Origin: CAZOWM01 sp964583615
Lineage (GTDB): Bacteria; Spirochaetota; B62-G9; DRHN01
Reading direction: 5' to 3'
Length of the DNA stretch: 64,000 nucleotides
Assembly: GCA_964583615.1 (NCBI GenBank)
Contig: CAZOWM010000009.1
Coordinates: forward strand, 18,798-82,797
Shown here piece by piece: positions 34,213-42,817 of this stretch. Made by a program: the position numbers and the translations under genes. Each line of letters opens with the position of its first letter. The first letter of the stretch is position 1. The notes below the pieces were generated by a model. That model searched no databases and was not told the origin of the DNA. It worked only from the letters and a program-made list of their open reading frames with translations.

Positions 34213-34842
34213 TTACTTTTGCAGCGTTTCGAGGGTGTATCGCACCGCCTCCTCCTTTATTGCTCTGACCTCATCGAGTATTTCACCCAGCTGGCGTTCA
34301 ACTTTCCGAATGTAGTCCTGGTCCTTCATCCAGCTGAAATTGATACGCACATTGATCATTGCGCCGATGGCGGCAGCTTCAGCGAAGAGTGCGGATATTG
34401 CCCCGTCGGTGATGGCCATGGTGTTTCCCTTTTTCAAAACCTTTGCGGCGAGCCGTGAGACATCTCTGCTTTTTTGCATGATAGAAAGCGGAACCTCGGT
34501 TGCTTTTTTTAATCCATCTTCTATTGCCTGAGTCCTCTTTTCTTTCTGTTCGCGGGTCTCTTTGGGCATTTTGAACGCTTTCGAGGCATCGTCGAAGGCT
34601 TCGGTGTCTTTTTGCAGCAGTTCGAGAAGGTCTTCCTTGAGTGCGGATGCTTCAGAAAGAATCTCTTTCATCTCGTTTTGCACATCTTCATAGCCTTTTT
34701 TGTCGATCGTGAGAGAGGCGAGCATCCCTGAAAGACTGGCAGCTATCGCACCGGTCAGTGCGGATGCGCTTCCTCCTCCCGGCTCAGGACTCTTGGAACA
34801 GAGTTTGTCAAGAAAGTTACGAAGCGGTTGGTCTCTGTACAT
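34213..34842 (-). CDS. fchA: FchA-like methenyl-THF cyclohydrolase (cyclodeaminase/cyclohydrolase family)
   Basis: 209 residues, entirely the FTCD C-terminal (cyclodeaminase) domain. The glycine-rich SPEPGGGSASALTGAIAAS lies at about 15-35, the KDTEAFDDASKAF segment near 80, and AITDGAISALFAEAAAIGA near 160. Free-standing members of this family act as methenyl-THF cyclohydrolases in clostridia and methylotrophs, or as formimino-THF cyclodeaminases. The cyclohydrolase role fits best here because the adjacent FolD lacks that activity. ATG 34842 has AAAGGAG upstream. No formiminotransferase domain is present. Confidence 0.88.
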   Translation of the reverse strand: MYRDQPLRNFLDKLCSKSPEPGGGSASALTGAIAASLSGMLASLTIDKKGYEDVQNEMKEILSEASALKEDLLELLQKDTEAFDDASKAFKMPKETREQKEKRTQAIEDGLKKATEVPLSIMQKSRDVSRLAAKVLKKGNTMAITDGAISALFAEAAAIGAMINVRINFSWMKDQDYIRKVERQLGEILDEVRAIKEEAVRYTLETLQK

Positions 34843-34904
34843 GGGCACTCCTTTCATAAGAGAATTGGTGTTTCAGGGAAATACGGTACGTTTTCCCCGG
34901 CAGA

Positions 34905-36068
34905 TCAGTGTGTTTCAGATCTCTGGGTCGCTTTCTTTTTTGTGTACCCGGACTTTCTGAAGGCTTCGATCGGGTCCGGATCGATTCCCATTTCCTGTCT
35001 CAGCTCTCTGAGAAGAGGACGAACATCCGTGTAAAAGGCATCCTTCAGGCACTCTTCTGCGTCAATCACTTTTCCTTCTTTGCGGGCTTTACCGAGGGCC
35101 CTGCGGTCGACGAGCAGTGCTTTTGCATACATTTCCTGCACATTTAATACAGACTGCATCATCGCCTCAATCTTGTTTTTTATATTGTGGCTTTGGTCGA
35201 TCATGTATGCAACCTGATGAGCGGCCCGTTCGGTCTTTTTCTCCAGGGATGCATCGACAAGTTCGCAGTAAATCAGGAAAAGCTCATACGGGTTGATAGA
35301 TCCCACTACAAGATCGTCGTCTGCGTACTTCTTGTTGTTGAAATGGAACCCTCCGAGCTTTTGCTCGTCGAGGAGCAGAGCAACGATCTGTTCGATGTTT
35401 GTACCCAGCGGATGATGGCCGAGATCAACGAGAACCTGAGCGCGTTCGCCGAGGTGTGTGCAGAGCATGTAAGCGGTTCCCCAGTCGAATACGTCGGTAT
35501 GATAAAATGCAGGTTCAAAGAATTTGTATTCGATGAGAAGGCGCATATTTCGGGGAAGTTTTTCATAAATTTCCCGAAGGGCCGACTCGAGGCGCGTCTT
35601 TCTGTCCCTGAAGCTGCCCTGTCCCGGATAGTTTGTTCCGTCCGGTATCCACAGACTGATGATTGTGGAATCGACCTCTTCCGCAATGGCTATGCACTCC
35701 ACGACGTGGTCAACCGCTTTTTGACGAACCGACGCATCGGGATGGCAGAGGCTTCCGAGCTTATACTCGTTTTCCTGAAAAAGATTGGGGTTTACTGCAC
35801 CGATTCGTAAACCGAGGTCGGACGTGAGCGCACACGTCTCTTCCCAGTTGTCGACGCGGTCCCATGGGATGTGTATCGCCACGGTCGGGCAGATTCCCGT
35901 GTACTTGTGCACCTGCGCCGCATCATCAAGCTTCTGCGCGAGAGTGTGAGCTGAAGACGCCTGCTCGAAGATATTGAATCTGGTTCCGGAATCTGAGTAC
36001 CCCCAGGAAGGTGTTTCGATTTTTTGATTTCTCAACTGCTCCTTCACATACGAAAGATCCTGTCTCAT
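34905..36068 (-). CDS. rhaI: L-rhamnose isomerase-like TIM-barrel sugar isomerase
   Basis: 387 residues from ATG 36068 (AAGGAG upstream). It resembles the RhaI type of L-rhamnose isomerase: LIEYKFFEPAFYHTDVFDWG, VLVDLGHHPLGTNIEQIVA and GGFHFNNKKYADDDLVVGSI supply the Glu, Asp and His residues that bind the catalytic metals. The reaction is L-rhamnose to L-rhamnulose, though relatives also take other aldoses. No rhamnulokinase or aldolase gene lies nearby. Instead it is followed at 62 bases by fchA and folD, an unexpected partner set. Confidence 0.82.
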   Translation of the reverse strand: MRQDLSYVKEQLRNQKIETPSWGYSDSGTRFNIFEQASSAHTLAQKLDDAAQVHKYTGICPTVAIHIPWDRVDNWEETCALTSDLGLRIGAVNPNLFQENEYKLGSLCHPDASVRQKAVDHVVECIAIAEEVDSTIISLWIPDGTNYPGQGSFRDRKTRLESALREIYEKLPRNMRLLIEYKFFEPAFYHTDVFDWGTAYMLCTHLGERAQVLVDLGHHPLGTNIEQIVALLLDEQKLGGFHFNNKKYADDDLVVGSINPYELFLIYCELVDASLEKKTERAAHQVAYMIDQSHNIKNKIEAMMQSVLNVQEMYAKALLVDRRALGKARKEGKVIDAEECLKDAFYTDVRPLLRELRQEMGIDPDPIEAFRKSGYTKKKATQRSETH

Positions 36069-36097
36069 TTTCTGCTCCTTCAATAGGGTGTACCTGT

Positions 36098-36125
36098 ATT
36101 GTACGATGTGGCGAAAAAATGTAAA
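36098..36125 (-). promoter_or_regulatory. Promoter of the rhaI-fchA-folD group
   Basis: On the minus strand TTTACA (36125-36120), a 16-base spacer and TACAAT (36103-36098), about 30 bases before the rhaI start. A good sigma70-type match by eye. Confidence 0.6.
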
Positions 36126-36254
36126 GCAACAAAGTCGAAAGAACGGCGCAGTTAGACTCACATCGGCGGATACTGCCGTTTTTTATTTATTAAAATTCTT
36201 TATAGCTCTGTGTGAACTATAAGGAGAAATTATCTTCTCCACTCCAATCAATCT

Positions 36255-36283
36255 TTGCAATATCACCCCTCCCTCGTTACTAT
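36255..36283 (+). promoter_or_regulatory. Promoter of the glutamate/aspartate ABC operon
   Basis: TTGCAA (36255-36260) and TACTAT (36278-36283) with a 17-base spacer, in the 321-base divergent gap between rhaI and gltI. The rest of the gap is AT-rich, with a small GGAGAA/TTCTCC stem at 36223-36240 and no other feature I can support. Confidence 0.5.
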
Positions 36284-36389
36284 TAAATAACTCATAAACA
36301 AGGGAATAAAAAGTGCGAGAAGTGGAGTAGAGTTTCAGAGAGGGATCTTACCGAATAGAAAGAGAATAACTTAATAAAGGGGGTGAAAT

Positions 36390-37256
36390 ATGAGAAAGGT
36401 ATTTTTTATTTTCACATTCGTCGTGCTTTGCTTTTCTTTTACGATGATTTATGCAGACGATACAATGGAAAAAATTCAGAAAACCGGGAGATTTGTTGTA
36501 GGTGCGAGGGATGCAGCTATACCGTTTGCGTATTACGATGAAAACAACGAGCGTGTGGGATTCAGCATTGATATTGCCAAGGAGTTTCACAGGGCCTTGG
36601 AACAGGAGCTCGGAGAGAGCATAAAGCTTATATTCAAAACCTCGACACCAAAAACACGGATTCCTCTTGTTGCAAACGGGACGTTTGACATCGAATGCGG
36701 GTCCACCACACATACGGTTGCCCGAGAAGATACCGTTGACTTCAGCATCACCATCTTTCTCACAGGGACGCAACTCCTTGTGAAGAAGGGAAGCAATATT
36801 TGGAACGTGAGGGATCTTGCGGACAAGAAGGTGGGAGCAGCCCAGGGATCGACCAATGAAAAAGCGATTCGGGATCTGAATGATAGGGGTGTGATAAATC
36901 CGCCCGCACGGCTCATAGTGTTTCAGGAGCACTCGCGTGGATTTCTCGCACTTCAGCAAGGAATGCTCGACGCCTACTGTACGGATGGCATTCTTCTTTC
37001 AGGGATGCAGGCAAAAGCGGCAAGGCCCGACGATTTTGTGCTCATCGGTGATCTCCTTACATACGATCCGTATGCGTACATCGTCCGGGAAAACGATTCG
37101 AATTTTTGCGATTTTATCAATGCGCAGATAATACTAATGGTGAAAGACGGCAGGTTTTTCAGATTCTATGAGAAATGGTTCGGACCGAATGGAGTGGTTC
37201 CCTATCCGGTGACGAAAGAGTTTCAGATTCTCATGGATCTGCAGGCCTGGCCGTGA
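36390..37256 (+). CDS. gltI: Glutamate/aspartate-type ABC transporter, substrate-binding protein
   Basis: 288 residues with a clear Sec signal peptide (residues 1 to about 21, ending IYAD). The mature part carries the GltI/DEBP signature RIPLVANGTFDIECGSTTHT (TRIPLVANG core), and GFSIDIAKEFHRALEQELG. These residues mark the acidic amino-acid branch of the family, so periplasmic binding of Glu/Asp is likely. It heads a four-gene operon with two permeases and an ATPase, the gltIJKL layout. Confidence 0.88.
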   Translation: MRKVFFIFTFVVLCFSFTMIYADDTMEKIQKTGRFVVGARDAAIPFAYYDENNERVGFSIDIAKEFHRALEQELGESIKLIFKTSTPKTRIPLVANGTFDIECGSTTHTVAREDTVDFSITIFLTGTQLLVKKGSNIWNVRDLADKKVGAAQGSTNEKAIRDLNDRGVINPPARLIVFQEHSRGFLALQQGMLDAYCTDGILLSGMQAKAARPDDFVLIGDLLTYDPYAYIVRENDSNFCDFINAQIILMVKDGRFFRFYEKWFGPNGVVPYPVTKEFQILMDLQAWP

Positions 37257-37279
37257 GAACCGTATATGGGTAGGATTCC

Positions 37280-37999
37280 GTGACGTATGATTTTCAGTGG
37301 TCGATTCTGTGGCAGCAGCCCTATGGGCAGTGGATGCTCGAGGGTATCTGGACCACCGTCCGATTGGGATTGCTGTGCTGGGCGTTCGCCCTCACACTGG
37401 GGATTTTTGTGGGCACTCTACGGATGTCGAGACTGAAACCTGTACGGATGCTTGCCACTGCGTATACGGAGCTCTTTCGAAATATTCCACTTCTCGTACA
37501 GCTTTTTTTCTGGTATTTTGCCGCACCGCGAATACTTCCAAAGGGCCTTGTGCAGTTTTTGTATTATGATGTAAACAATGTCGAATTCTGGGTTGTGGTG
37601 ATCGGCTTGTCAATCTATACCTCCTCACGGGTGGCTGAACAGATGCGCGCCGGACTCGGTTCGATTCCGCTCGAACAGTACCACGCCGCGCTCAGTACAG
37701 GTCTCAGCAACTTTCAGACGTACAGGCACGTGATTGTGCCGATTGCGATGCGGATCATTGTTCCGCCGCTTACGACAGAGTTTCTCACTACCTTCAAAAA
37801 CACCGCGCTTGCAATGACCGTGGGGGTACTGGAAACCACATTCATGAGCCAGCAGATCGAAGCATATACCTTTCACGGGCTGGAAGCGACTACAGGCGCT
37901 TCACTTGTGTATTTTTCCATCTCCATGATGGTGACACTTTTAATGAACATTGTCGAAAAGAAGATTGCGATTCCAGGTTTTATCAAACGAAAGGCGTGA
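37280..37999 (+). CDS. gltJ: Glutamate/aspartate-type ABC transporter permease GltJ-like
   Basis: 239 residues starting at a GTG (37280). Five or so transmembrane helices; the EAA loop is seen in YHAALSTGLSNFQTYRHVIVP. ATELFRNIPLLVQLFFWYF-type residues match GltJ. Together with the next gene it should form a heterodimeric channel. The stop overlaps the GTG of gltK by four bases. Confidence 0.88.
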   Translation: MTYDFQWSILWQQPYGQWMLEGIWTTVRLGLLCWAFALTLGIFVGTLRMSRLKPVRMLATAYTELFRNIPLLVQLFFWYFAAPRILPKGLVQFLYYDVNNVEFWVVVIGLSIYTSSRVAEQMRAGLGSIPLEQYHAALSTGLSNFQTYRHVIVPIAMRIIVPPLTTEFLTTFKNTALAMTVGVLETTFMSQQIEAYTFHGLEATTGASLVYFSISMMVTLLMNIVEKKIAIPGFIKRKA

Positions 38000-38667
38000 G
38001 CCGGATGGCACCCTTTGATTTCAGTGTTATAGGAAACAATTTATCCTTTCTCATGAGGGGTTTTATTACCACCTTTCAGCTCGCGCTCATTTCAATAGGA
38101 GGTGGAGTGCTTCTCGGAATTGTGATTGGATTTGCGCGTCTGAGTTCGAGAAAAATTATTTACTATCCTGCGTCCGCATTCGTGTTCTTGTTGCGCAGCA
38201 TTCCCCTCATACTTGTGATTTTCTGGTTTTATTTTATCATCCCTCTGCTTGTTGGACGACCTCTCATGGATTTTGCGTCTGCTGCCATTGCCCTTATTGT
38301 ATTTGAGGCGGCACATTTTGCGGAAATCATTCGCGCGGGCATACAGGCGATACCCGAGGGACAGGTGAAGGCTGCGTATTCAACAGGATTGAACTACATG
38401 CAGATGATGCTCAGTGTTATTCTCCCCCAGGCTCTGAGAAATATGGCGCCTGCACTACTGACTCAGTCGATAGTTATTTTTCAGGACACTTCCCTCGCAT
38501 ACGTAATAGGAGTAAAAGAGTTGCTTCGTTCAGCGGCTATTGTCGATGCGCGAGAAGTTCGCAGCTTTGAGCTCTACACTTTCGTTGGGATCGTGTACTT
38601 TATTTTCTGTTATTCAATGAGTCTGCTTGTGAAGAGATGGGAGGTAAAGAGGAGGACGAGTCTATGA
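37996..38667 (+). CDS. gltK: Glutamate/aspartate-type ABC transporter permease GltK-like
   Basis: 223 residues from GTG 37996; an ATG at 38005 is an alternative. The EAA loop is QVKAAYSTGLNYMQMMLSVILPQ (residues 116 to about 138), and SVFLLRSIPLILVIFWFYF-like residues occur near 60. It overlaps gltJ upstream and gltL downstream by four bases each, so the three are translationally coupled. Confidence 0.88.
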   Translation: MSRMAPFDFSVIGNNLSFLMRGFITTFQLALISIGGGVLLGIVIGFARLSSRKIIYYPASAFVFLLRSIPLILVIFWFYFIIPLLVGRPLMDFASAAIALIVFEAAHFAEIIRAGIQAIPEGQVKAAYSTGLNYMQMMLSVILPQALRNMAPALLTQSIVIFQDTSLAYVIGVKELLRSAAIVDAREVRSFELYTFVGIVYFIFCYSMSLLVKRWEVKRRTSL

Positions 38668-39425
38668 TAAAAATACAAAATCTTTCAAAGTGGTATGGAA
38701 AGTTCAAGGTGCTCGATAATATCAATGAAGTGATACAACGTAATCAGGTGGTTGTGATTTGCGGGCCGTCAGGATCGGGGAAGAGCACACTGTTGCAGTG
38801 TCTTAATGGGCTTGAAAAATTCCAGGAGGGAGACGTTCTCGTCTGCGGAGTTTCAGTCAGGGATCCGAAGACGGATCTCAGAAAGCTGAGACAGAACATA
38901 GGAAAAGTGTTCCAGCGGTTTGAGCTCTATCCTCACTTGACTGCAATACGAAATATTACGCTTGCCCCGATGAAGGTGAAAAAACTCCGTAAGAAAGAAG
39001 CAGAAGAGAAAGCGATGATCCTTCTCAGGAGAGTGGGTATGGAAGAGCACGCGTACAAGCACCCTGGCAACCTTTCAGGCGGGCAACAGCAGCGGGTTGC
39101 AATTGCGCGGGCCCTTGCAATGGAACCCGAAATTCTTCTCTTTGACGAGCCCACGAGTGCGCTCGATCCGGAGATGATTCAGGAAGTTCTGGATGTGATG
39201 ATTGATCTGGCCAACTCTGGCTTGACGATGGTGGTCATATCCCATGAAATGGGTTTTGCAAAAGAGGTTGCTGATGAAATTATCTTCATGGACGAAGGGA
39301 GGATCATCGAGCGGGCCACGGACAAGGCGTTTTTTGAGAATCCGAAGACAGAGAGGGCGCGGGACTTCATCAGCAAGATAACGAATCAGGAGGGCAGGAG
39401 ATCGCGTACCTACGCGATGTGCTGA
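38664..39425 (+). CDS. gltL: Glutamate/aspartate-type ABC transporter ATPase GltL-like
   Basis: 253 residues from ATG 38664, chosen because GAGGAGG lies eight bases upstream and the protein then starts MIKIQNLSKWYG. Walker A is GPSGSGKSTLLQC, the signature LSGGQQQRVAIARALAM, Walker B ILLFDEPTSALDPEM, with the His in VVISHEMGF. It powers import by GltIJK. The C-terminal end is slightly longer than usual. This is the last gene of the operon. Confidence 0.93.
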   Translation: MIKIQNLSKWYGKFKVLDNINEVIQRNQVVVICGPSGSGKSTLLQCLNGLEKFQEGDVLVCGVSVRDPKTDLRKLRQNIGKVFQRFELYPHLTAIRNITLAPMKVKKLRKKEAEEKAMILLRRVGMEEHAYKHPGNLSGGQQQRVAIARALAMEPEILLFDEPTSALDPEMIQEVLDVMIDLANSGLTMVVISHEMGFAKEVADEIIFMDEGRIIERATDKAFFENPKTERARDFISKITNQEGRRSRTYAMC

Positions 39426-39439
39426 ATCCGATCTAAGGA

Positions 39440-39787
39440 TCATTCGTACTCCGCGTTTATCGAATCGCACACGCCCTTTATAACCTTTTCCATTCGTTTT
39501 GGCAATGATTCCCATGTTGTCCAGTCGAATGTCCTTGTTTTTCCGCATATTACGGCCTCACACGTGATAGTGTTGAATGTTGAGCCAGTGTGGAAACTGG
39601 CGGCAGTAACGACTGCCGGAAGAAGGGGGTTCATCTTTCTGCTCATGAGACGCTGGAGTGCACTTATTACCTGGGTGCCGACTTCCAGTGCATCGACACA
39701 CAGGTGAGGCATCGTCCCATGTCCACCCCTACAGATGATCTGCAGGCATAAGCGGCCAATTGCCCCGCTTCTGTCATAGGTTTTGAC
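39440..39787 (-). pseudogene. Remnant of an M20 amidohydrolase/aminoacylase (IAP/hippurate hydrolase type)
   Basis: An open frame of 115 codons between an upstream TAG and a TGA at 39440, without a proper start. It reads like the internal lid domain of M20D peptidases: GGHGTMPHLCVDALEVGTQ, ALQRLMSRKMNPLLPAVVT and a FNTI...GKTRTFD stretch. About 250 residues that should precede it, including most metal-binding residues, are missing, as is the last part. It is best read as a decayed gene between gltL and fhs. The family call is firm; which substrate it once used is not. Confidence 0.75.
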
Positions 39788-39900
39788 CTAACTGGCTATT
39801 TTTCGGCTGGTTGAAAAACGAACGTGATGGTTGTTTTCAAAGATGAAAATTACGATGTTATTGGCGCATCCTTGAATATTCGTCCCCCGGCAGTTTTCTG

Positions 39901-39929
39901 TTGACACGAATATGCGCTTTCTTTAGTAT
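39901..39929 (+). promoter_or_regulatory. Promoter of fhs
   Basis: TTGACA (39901-39906), a 17-base spacer and TAGTAT (39924-39929), followed by AAGGAGGGAG and the fhs ATG. A near-consensus sigma70-type promoter. Confidence 0.7.
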
Positions 39930-39960
39930 GTATGGAAAATAGGATAAGGAGGGAGAAGAT

Positions 39961-41721
39961 ATGGCGTACGATGCCACGAAAATGGCGGACTGGCAGATTG
40001 CGGAGGAAGCGGAAAAGAATATGCCGACTCCTGAGGAGTGGCGCGAAAAGCTGGGGCTGGAAAAAGATGAAATCGCCCAATACGGAAGGATCAGCAAACT
40101 TGATTTCATGAAGATCATGAAGAGAATGGGACAGAAGCCCGACGGAAAGTACATAGAGGTTACTGCAATTACTCCCACACCCCTCGGTGAAGGGAAAACG
40201 ACAACGGCAATGGGGTTGATCGAAGGATTCGGAAAGAGGAACAAAAGCATAGGTGGGGCGATACGTCAGCCCTCCGGAGGTCCCACGATGAATATAAAAG
40301 GGACTGCTGCCGGCGGTGGAAATGCACTCCTCATCCCAATGACCGAGTTCTCGATGGGGCTTACCGGTGATATCAACGATATCACCAATGCCCACAATCT
40401 TGCGCTGGTTGCCCTCACTTCGCGTATGCAGCACGAGTTCAACTATGATGACGGGCAGCTCGCGAAGAGAAATCTCAAACGCCTCGACATCAATCCCCGT
40501 CAGATAGAAATGAGGTGGTCGATTGATTTCTGCGCACAGGCACTGAGAAACATCATCATCGGTATCGGCGGGAAGATGGACGGCTTCATGATGGCGTCTG
40601 GATTTCAGATTACTGTGAGCTCGGAGCTCATGGCGATTCTCTCAATCGCACGTGACCTGAAGGATCTCAGGGAGAGAATCGGGCAGGTCACCATCGCCTA
40701 CGACAAGAAGGGAAACCCCGTCACTGCGGACGATCTCGAGGTGGGAGGCGCAATGACCGCATGGATGAGAAACGCGATCAATCCGACCCTCGCGTGCACG
40801 GTTGAGTATCAGCCATGCATGGTGCATGCGGGCCCCTTCGCGAATATTGCGGTCGGGCAGTCCTCGATCATTGCGGACAGGGTCGGCCTCAAGCTGTTTG
40901 ACTATCACGTAACGGAAAGCGGGTTTGCTGCAGACATCGGTTTTGAAAAATTCTGGAATGTCAAATGCAGGCTGAGCGGGCTCAAACCGAATGTTTCAGT
41001 CCTCACCGCGACAATTCGGGCATTGAAAATGCACGGAGGAGGCCCGAAGGTTATTCCGGGCCACCCGCTTGCTGATGAGTATACAAAGGAAAATCTCGGG
41101 CTTCTGGAAAAGGGAATTGAAAACCTCTTCCACCTCATAAGGGTGGTTCAAAAGTCCGGCATCAAACCTGTGGTATGTATAAATGCATTTCATACAGACA
41201 CAAAAAATGAGATCGCGCTTGTGAGGCGGAGTGTGGAAGAAACGGGTGCTCGGTGCGCGCTGAGTGAGCACTGGGCCAAAGGCGGTGATGGCGCACTGGA
41301 GCTCACAGATGCGGTCATCGACGCATGTGAGGAAGAAGTCGACTTCACATTCCTCTATTCACTGGAATTGCCGCTCAGAGAAAGGGTCGATCGGATTGCA
41401 AAGGAAGTGTACGGTGCCGATGGTGCCGCATGGGCGCCTGTTGCTGAGGAAAAGGCAAAGAGGTTCGAGAACGATCCGAAATTCAAAGAGTACAACACAA
41501 TGATGGTTAAAACCCATCTCAGCCTTACTCATGACCCCTCAATGAAGGGTGTTCCAAAGGGGTGGACACTCCCGATCAGGGACATTCTGCTCTTCTCAGG
41601 GGCGAAATTTCTGTGCCCCATGGCGGGGGGAATCAGTCTGATGCCCGGCACCTCATCAGACCCCGCTTACAGAAAGGTGGATGTTGATGTGAATACCGGT
41701 GCAGTGCAGGGACTCTTCTAG
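39961..41721 (+). CDS. fhs: Formate-tetrahydrofolate ligase
   Basis: 586 residues, a full formyl-THF synthetase. The ATP-binding loop is TPLGEGKTTTAMGL, followed by IRQPSGGPTMNIKGTAAGGG and the conserved EFSMGLTGDIND. It condenses formate and THF with ATP to give 10-formyl-THF in the cytoplasm. It links to FchA and FolD encoded 5 kb upstream. It has its own promoter and a terminator, so it is likely transcribed alone. The N-terminus (DATKMADWQIAEEAEKNMP) is typical of this family. Confidence 0.97.
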   Translation: MAYDATKMADWQIAEEAEKNMPTPEEWREKLGLEKDEIAQYGRISKLDFMKIMKRMGQKPDGKYIEVTAITPTPLGEGKTTTAMGLIEGFGKRNKSIGGAIRQPSGGPTMNIKGTAAGGGNALLIPMTEFSMGLTGDINDITNAHNLALVALTSRMQHEFNYDDGQLAKRNLKRLDINPRQIEMRWSIDFCAQALRNIIIGIGGKMDGFMMASGFQITVSSELMAILSIARDLKDLRERIGQVTIAYDKKGNPVTADDLEVGGAMTAWMRNAINPTLACTVEYQPCMVHAGPFANIAVGQSSIIADRVGLKLFDYHVTESGFAADIGFEKFWNVKCRLSGLKPNVSVLTATIRALKMHGGGPKVIPGHPLADEYTKENLGLLEKGIENLFHLIRVVQKSGIKPVVCINAFHTDTKNEIALVRRSVEETGARCALSEHWAKGGDGALELTDAVIDACEEEVDFTFLYSLELPLRERVDRIAKEVYGADGAAWAPVAEEKAKRFENDPKFKEYNTMMVKTHLSLTHDPSMKGVPKGWTLPIRDILLFSGAKFLCPMAGGISLMPGTSSDPAYRKVDVDVNTGAVQGLF

Positions 41722-41742
41722 GTCTGAAAGAGGTATAGTTCT

Positions 41743-41786
41743 GCGGCCGGAGGCCCGAGTGTAAAGGGGCGCACGGCCGCTTTTTT
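41743..41786 (+). terminator. Rho-independent terminator of fhs
   Basis: GCGGCCG (41743-41749) pairs with CGGCCGC (41774-41780), followed directly by six T residues. The loop is long (24 bases) but the stem is GC-only. Confidence 0.75.
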
Positions 41787-41809
41787 ATTCCATGATGGGT
41801 GGTTTTTGC

Positions 41810-42568
41810 ATGATCTGCATTATCGCAGCTCTCAAACGGGAAATAGACAGTGTGCTCGACATGGCGCAAAAAGTTGTGAAAGAAAAGACAGCGGGGTGCG
41901 TACGCTACCGGTGCAGCATTCATGGGCTGGAGTGCTGTGTGGCGAGAACAGGGATGGGAGAAAAAAAAATCGATCCCTTAGTGGTGCGGGGATGTTCAAC
42001 GGCCGTGTCTACGGGGTTTTGCGGAGCGCTTATCCCGCGGATGAAGGCCGGGGATATCGTGATCTCCCAAAAAATCCTGCACGCGGATAAAAAAGTCCTT
42101 GACGGGATGTTTGCTCAAATCCGTTTTCGGGAGGCACCGCGTAAAACCGGTGCATGTGCATCGCACGAAATAGTGCACCCGCGGTGGTTTCTTGAGGCGG
42201 AAGGCGTGTGGGAGCACGAGTTCTTGAAAAAGAGTATCGCTCTCTGCAAAGGAACCACGATCACGGTTGCGCGTGCCATAAGAACCAGTGAACAGAAGAC
42301 CTTTCTCGAAAAAGCGACGGGGGCCATCTCAGTGGAAATGGAAGACGTTCGGCGGATGAAACTCTGCTCCGAGCTTGGGGTTCCGTTTTTCAGTGTCCGT
42401 GCGGTTCTGGATGGTGCTGAGGATGAAATTTCTGGACTTCACAGCGGGTTGAGGCTGTATTCCGATTTCCGTATCCTACTTGATCACCTTTCCGCAGCGC
42501 AGAGGAGCATCGCGCTCTTTTTCGATGCATTTTTCAGGCGTTTCCCGAGGGGGCCCAATTTTTCTTGA
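41810..42568 (+). CDS. Nucleoside phosphorylase/nucleosidase superfamily protein (MTA/SAH nucleosidase-like)
   Basis: 252 residues from ATG 41810; an ATG at 41792 has no ribosome binding site. The fold signature is PNP_UDP_1: IIAALKRE at the N-terminus, TGFCGALIPRMKAGDIVISQ, and VEMEDVRRMKLCSELGVPFFSVRAVLDG (split here; the catalytic-type Asp is in the last part). Members cleave N-glycosidic bonds of methylthioadenosine, adenosylhomocysteine or related compounds. The sequence is divergent, closer in feel to the hopanoid-associated HpnG branch than to MtnN, so the substrate is open. A tRNA promoter overlaps its 3' end. Confidence 0.75.
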   Translation: MICIIAALKREIDSVLDMAQKVVKEKTAGCVRYRCSIHGLECCVARTGMGEKKIDPLVVRGCSTAVSTGFCGALIPRMKAGDIVISQKILHADKKVLDGMFAQIRFREAPRKTGACASHEIVHPRWFLEAEGVWEHEFLKKSIALCKGTTITVARAIRTSEQKTFLEKATGAISVEMEDVRRMKLCSELGVPFFSVRAVLDGAEDEISGLHSGLRLYSDFRILLDHLSAAQRSIALFFDAFFRRFPRGPNFS

Positions 42569-42593
42569 CTCTTTATTTTATCTGAATTAAATA
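42565..42593 (+). promoter_or_regulatory. Promoter of tRNA (CAT)
   Basis: TTGACT (42565-42570), 17-base spacer, TAAATA (42588-42593), 14 bases ahead of the tRNA. It begins within the last codons of the gene before. Confidence 0.7.
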
Positions 42594-42607
42594 TATGGAG
42601 GTGACAT

Positions 42608-42681
42608 GGCGGCGTAGCTCAGCTGGTTAGAGCATGCGGCTCATATCCGCAGTGTCCGGGGTTCAAGTCCCTGCGCCGCTA
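42608..42681 (+). tRNA. tRNA with anticodon CAT (elongator Met, or Ile2)
   Basis: Acceptor arms GGCGGCG and CGCCGCT pair (one G-T), discriminator A at 42681. The anticodon stem TGCGG/CCGCA encloses CTCATAT, giving anticodon CAT. The initiator features (unpaired first base, three G-C pairs in the anticodon stem) are absent, so it is elongator Met or a lysidine-modified Ile tRNA. CCA is not encoded. Confidence 0.93.
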
Positions 42682-42689
42682 AAGAATTG

Positions 42690-42722
42690 TAGAGGCAATA
42701 CTTTCGTTGCCTCTATTTTTTT
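42690..42722 (+). terminator. Rho-independent terminator after the CAT tRNA
   Basis: TAGAGGCAA, eight-base loop, TTGCCTCTA, then seven T residues. A textbook factor-independent terminator nine bases after the tRNA. Confidence 0.88.
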
Positions 42723-42817
42723 ACAAGCTCAGGGATAATTGGTGTACTTGTAGTCCTGCTCTCAAATGTAGATTGTCAGTCTTTCCAAAAAAATATGTAT
42801 GTAAAGAAGGGGCCTGT

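Noticed and set aside
36142..36186. Terminator-like hairpin (AACGGC...GCCGTT plus T-run) reading to the plus strand
   Set aside because: No plus-strand gene ends upstream; the stem needs a bulge and lies in a divergent promoter region, so chance is likely.
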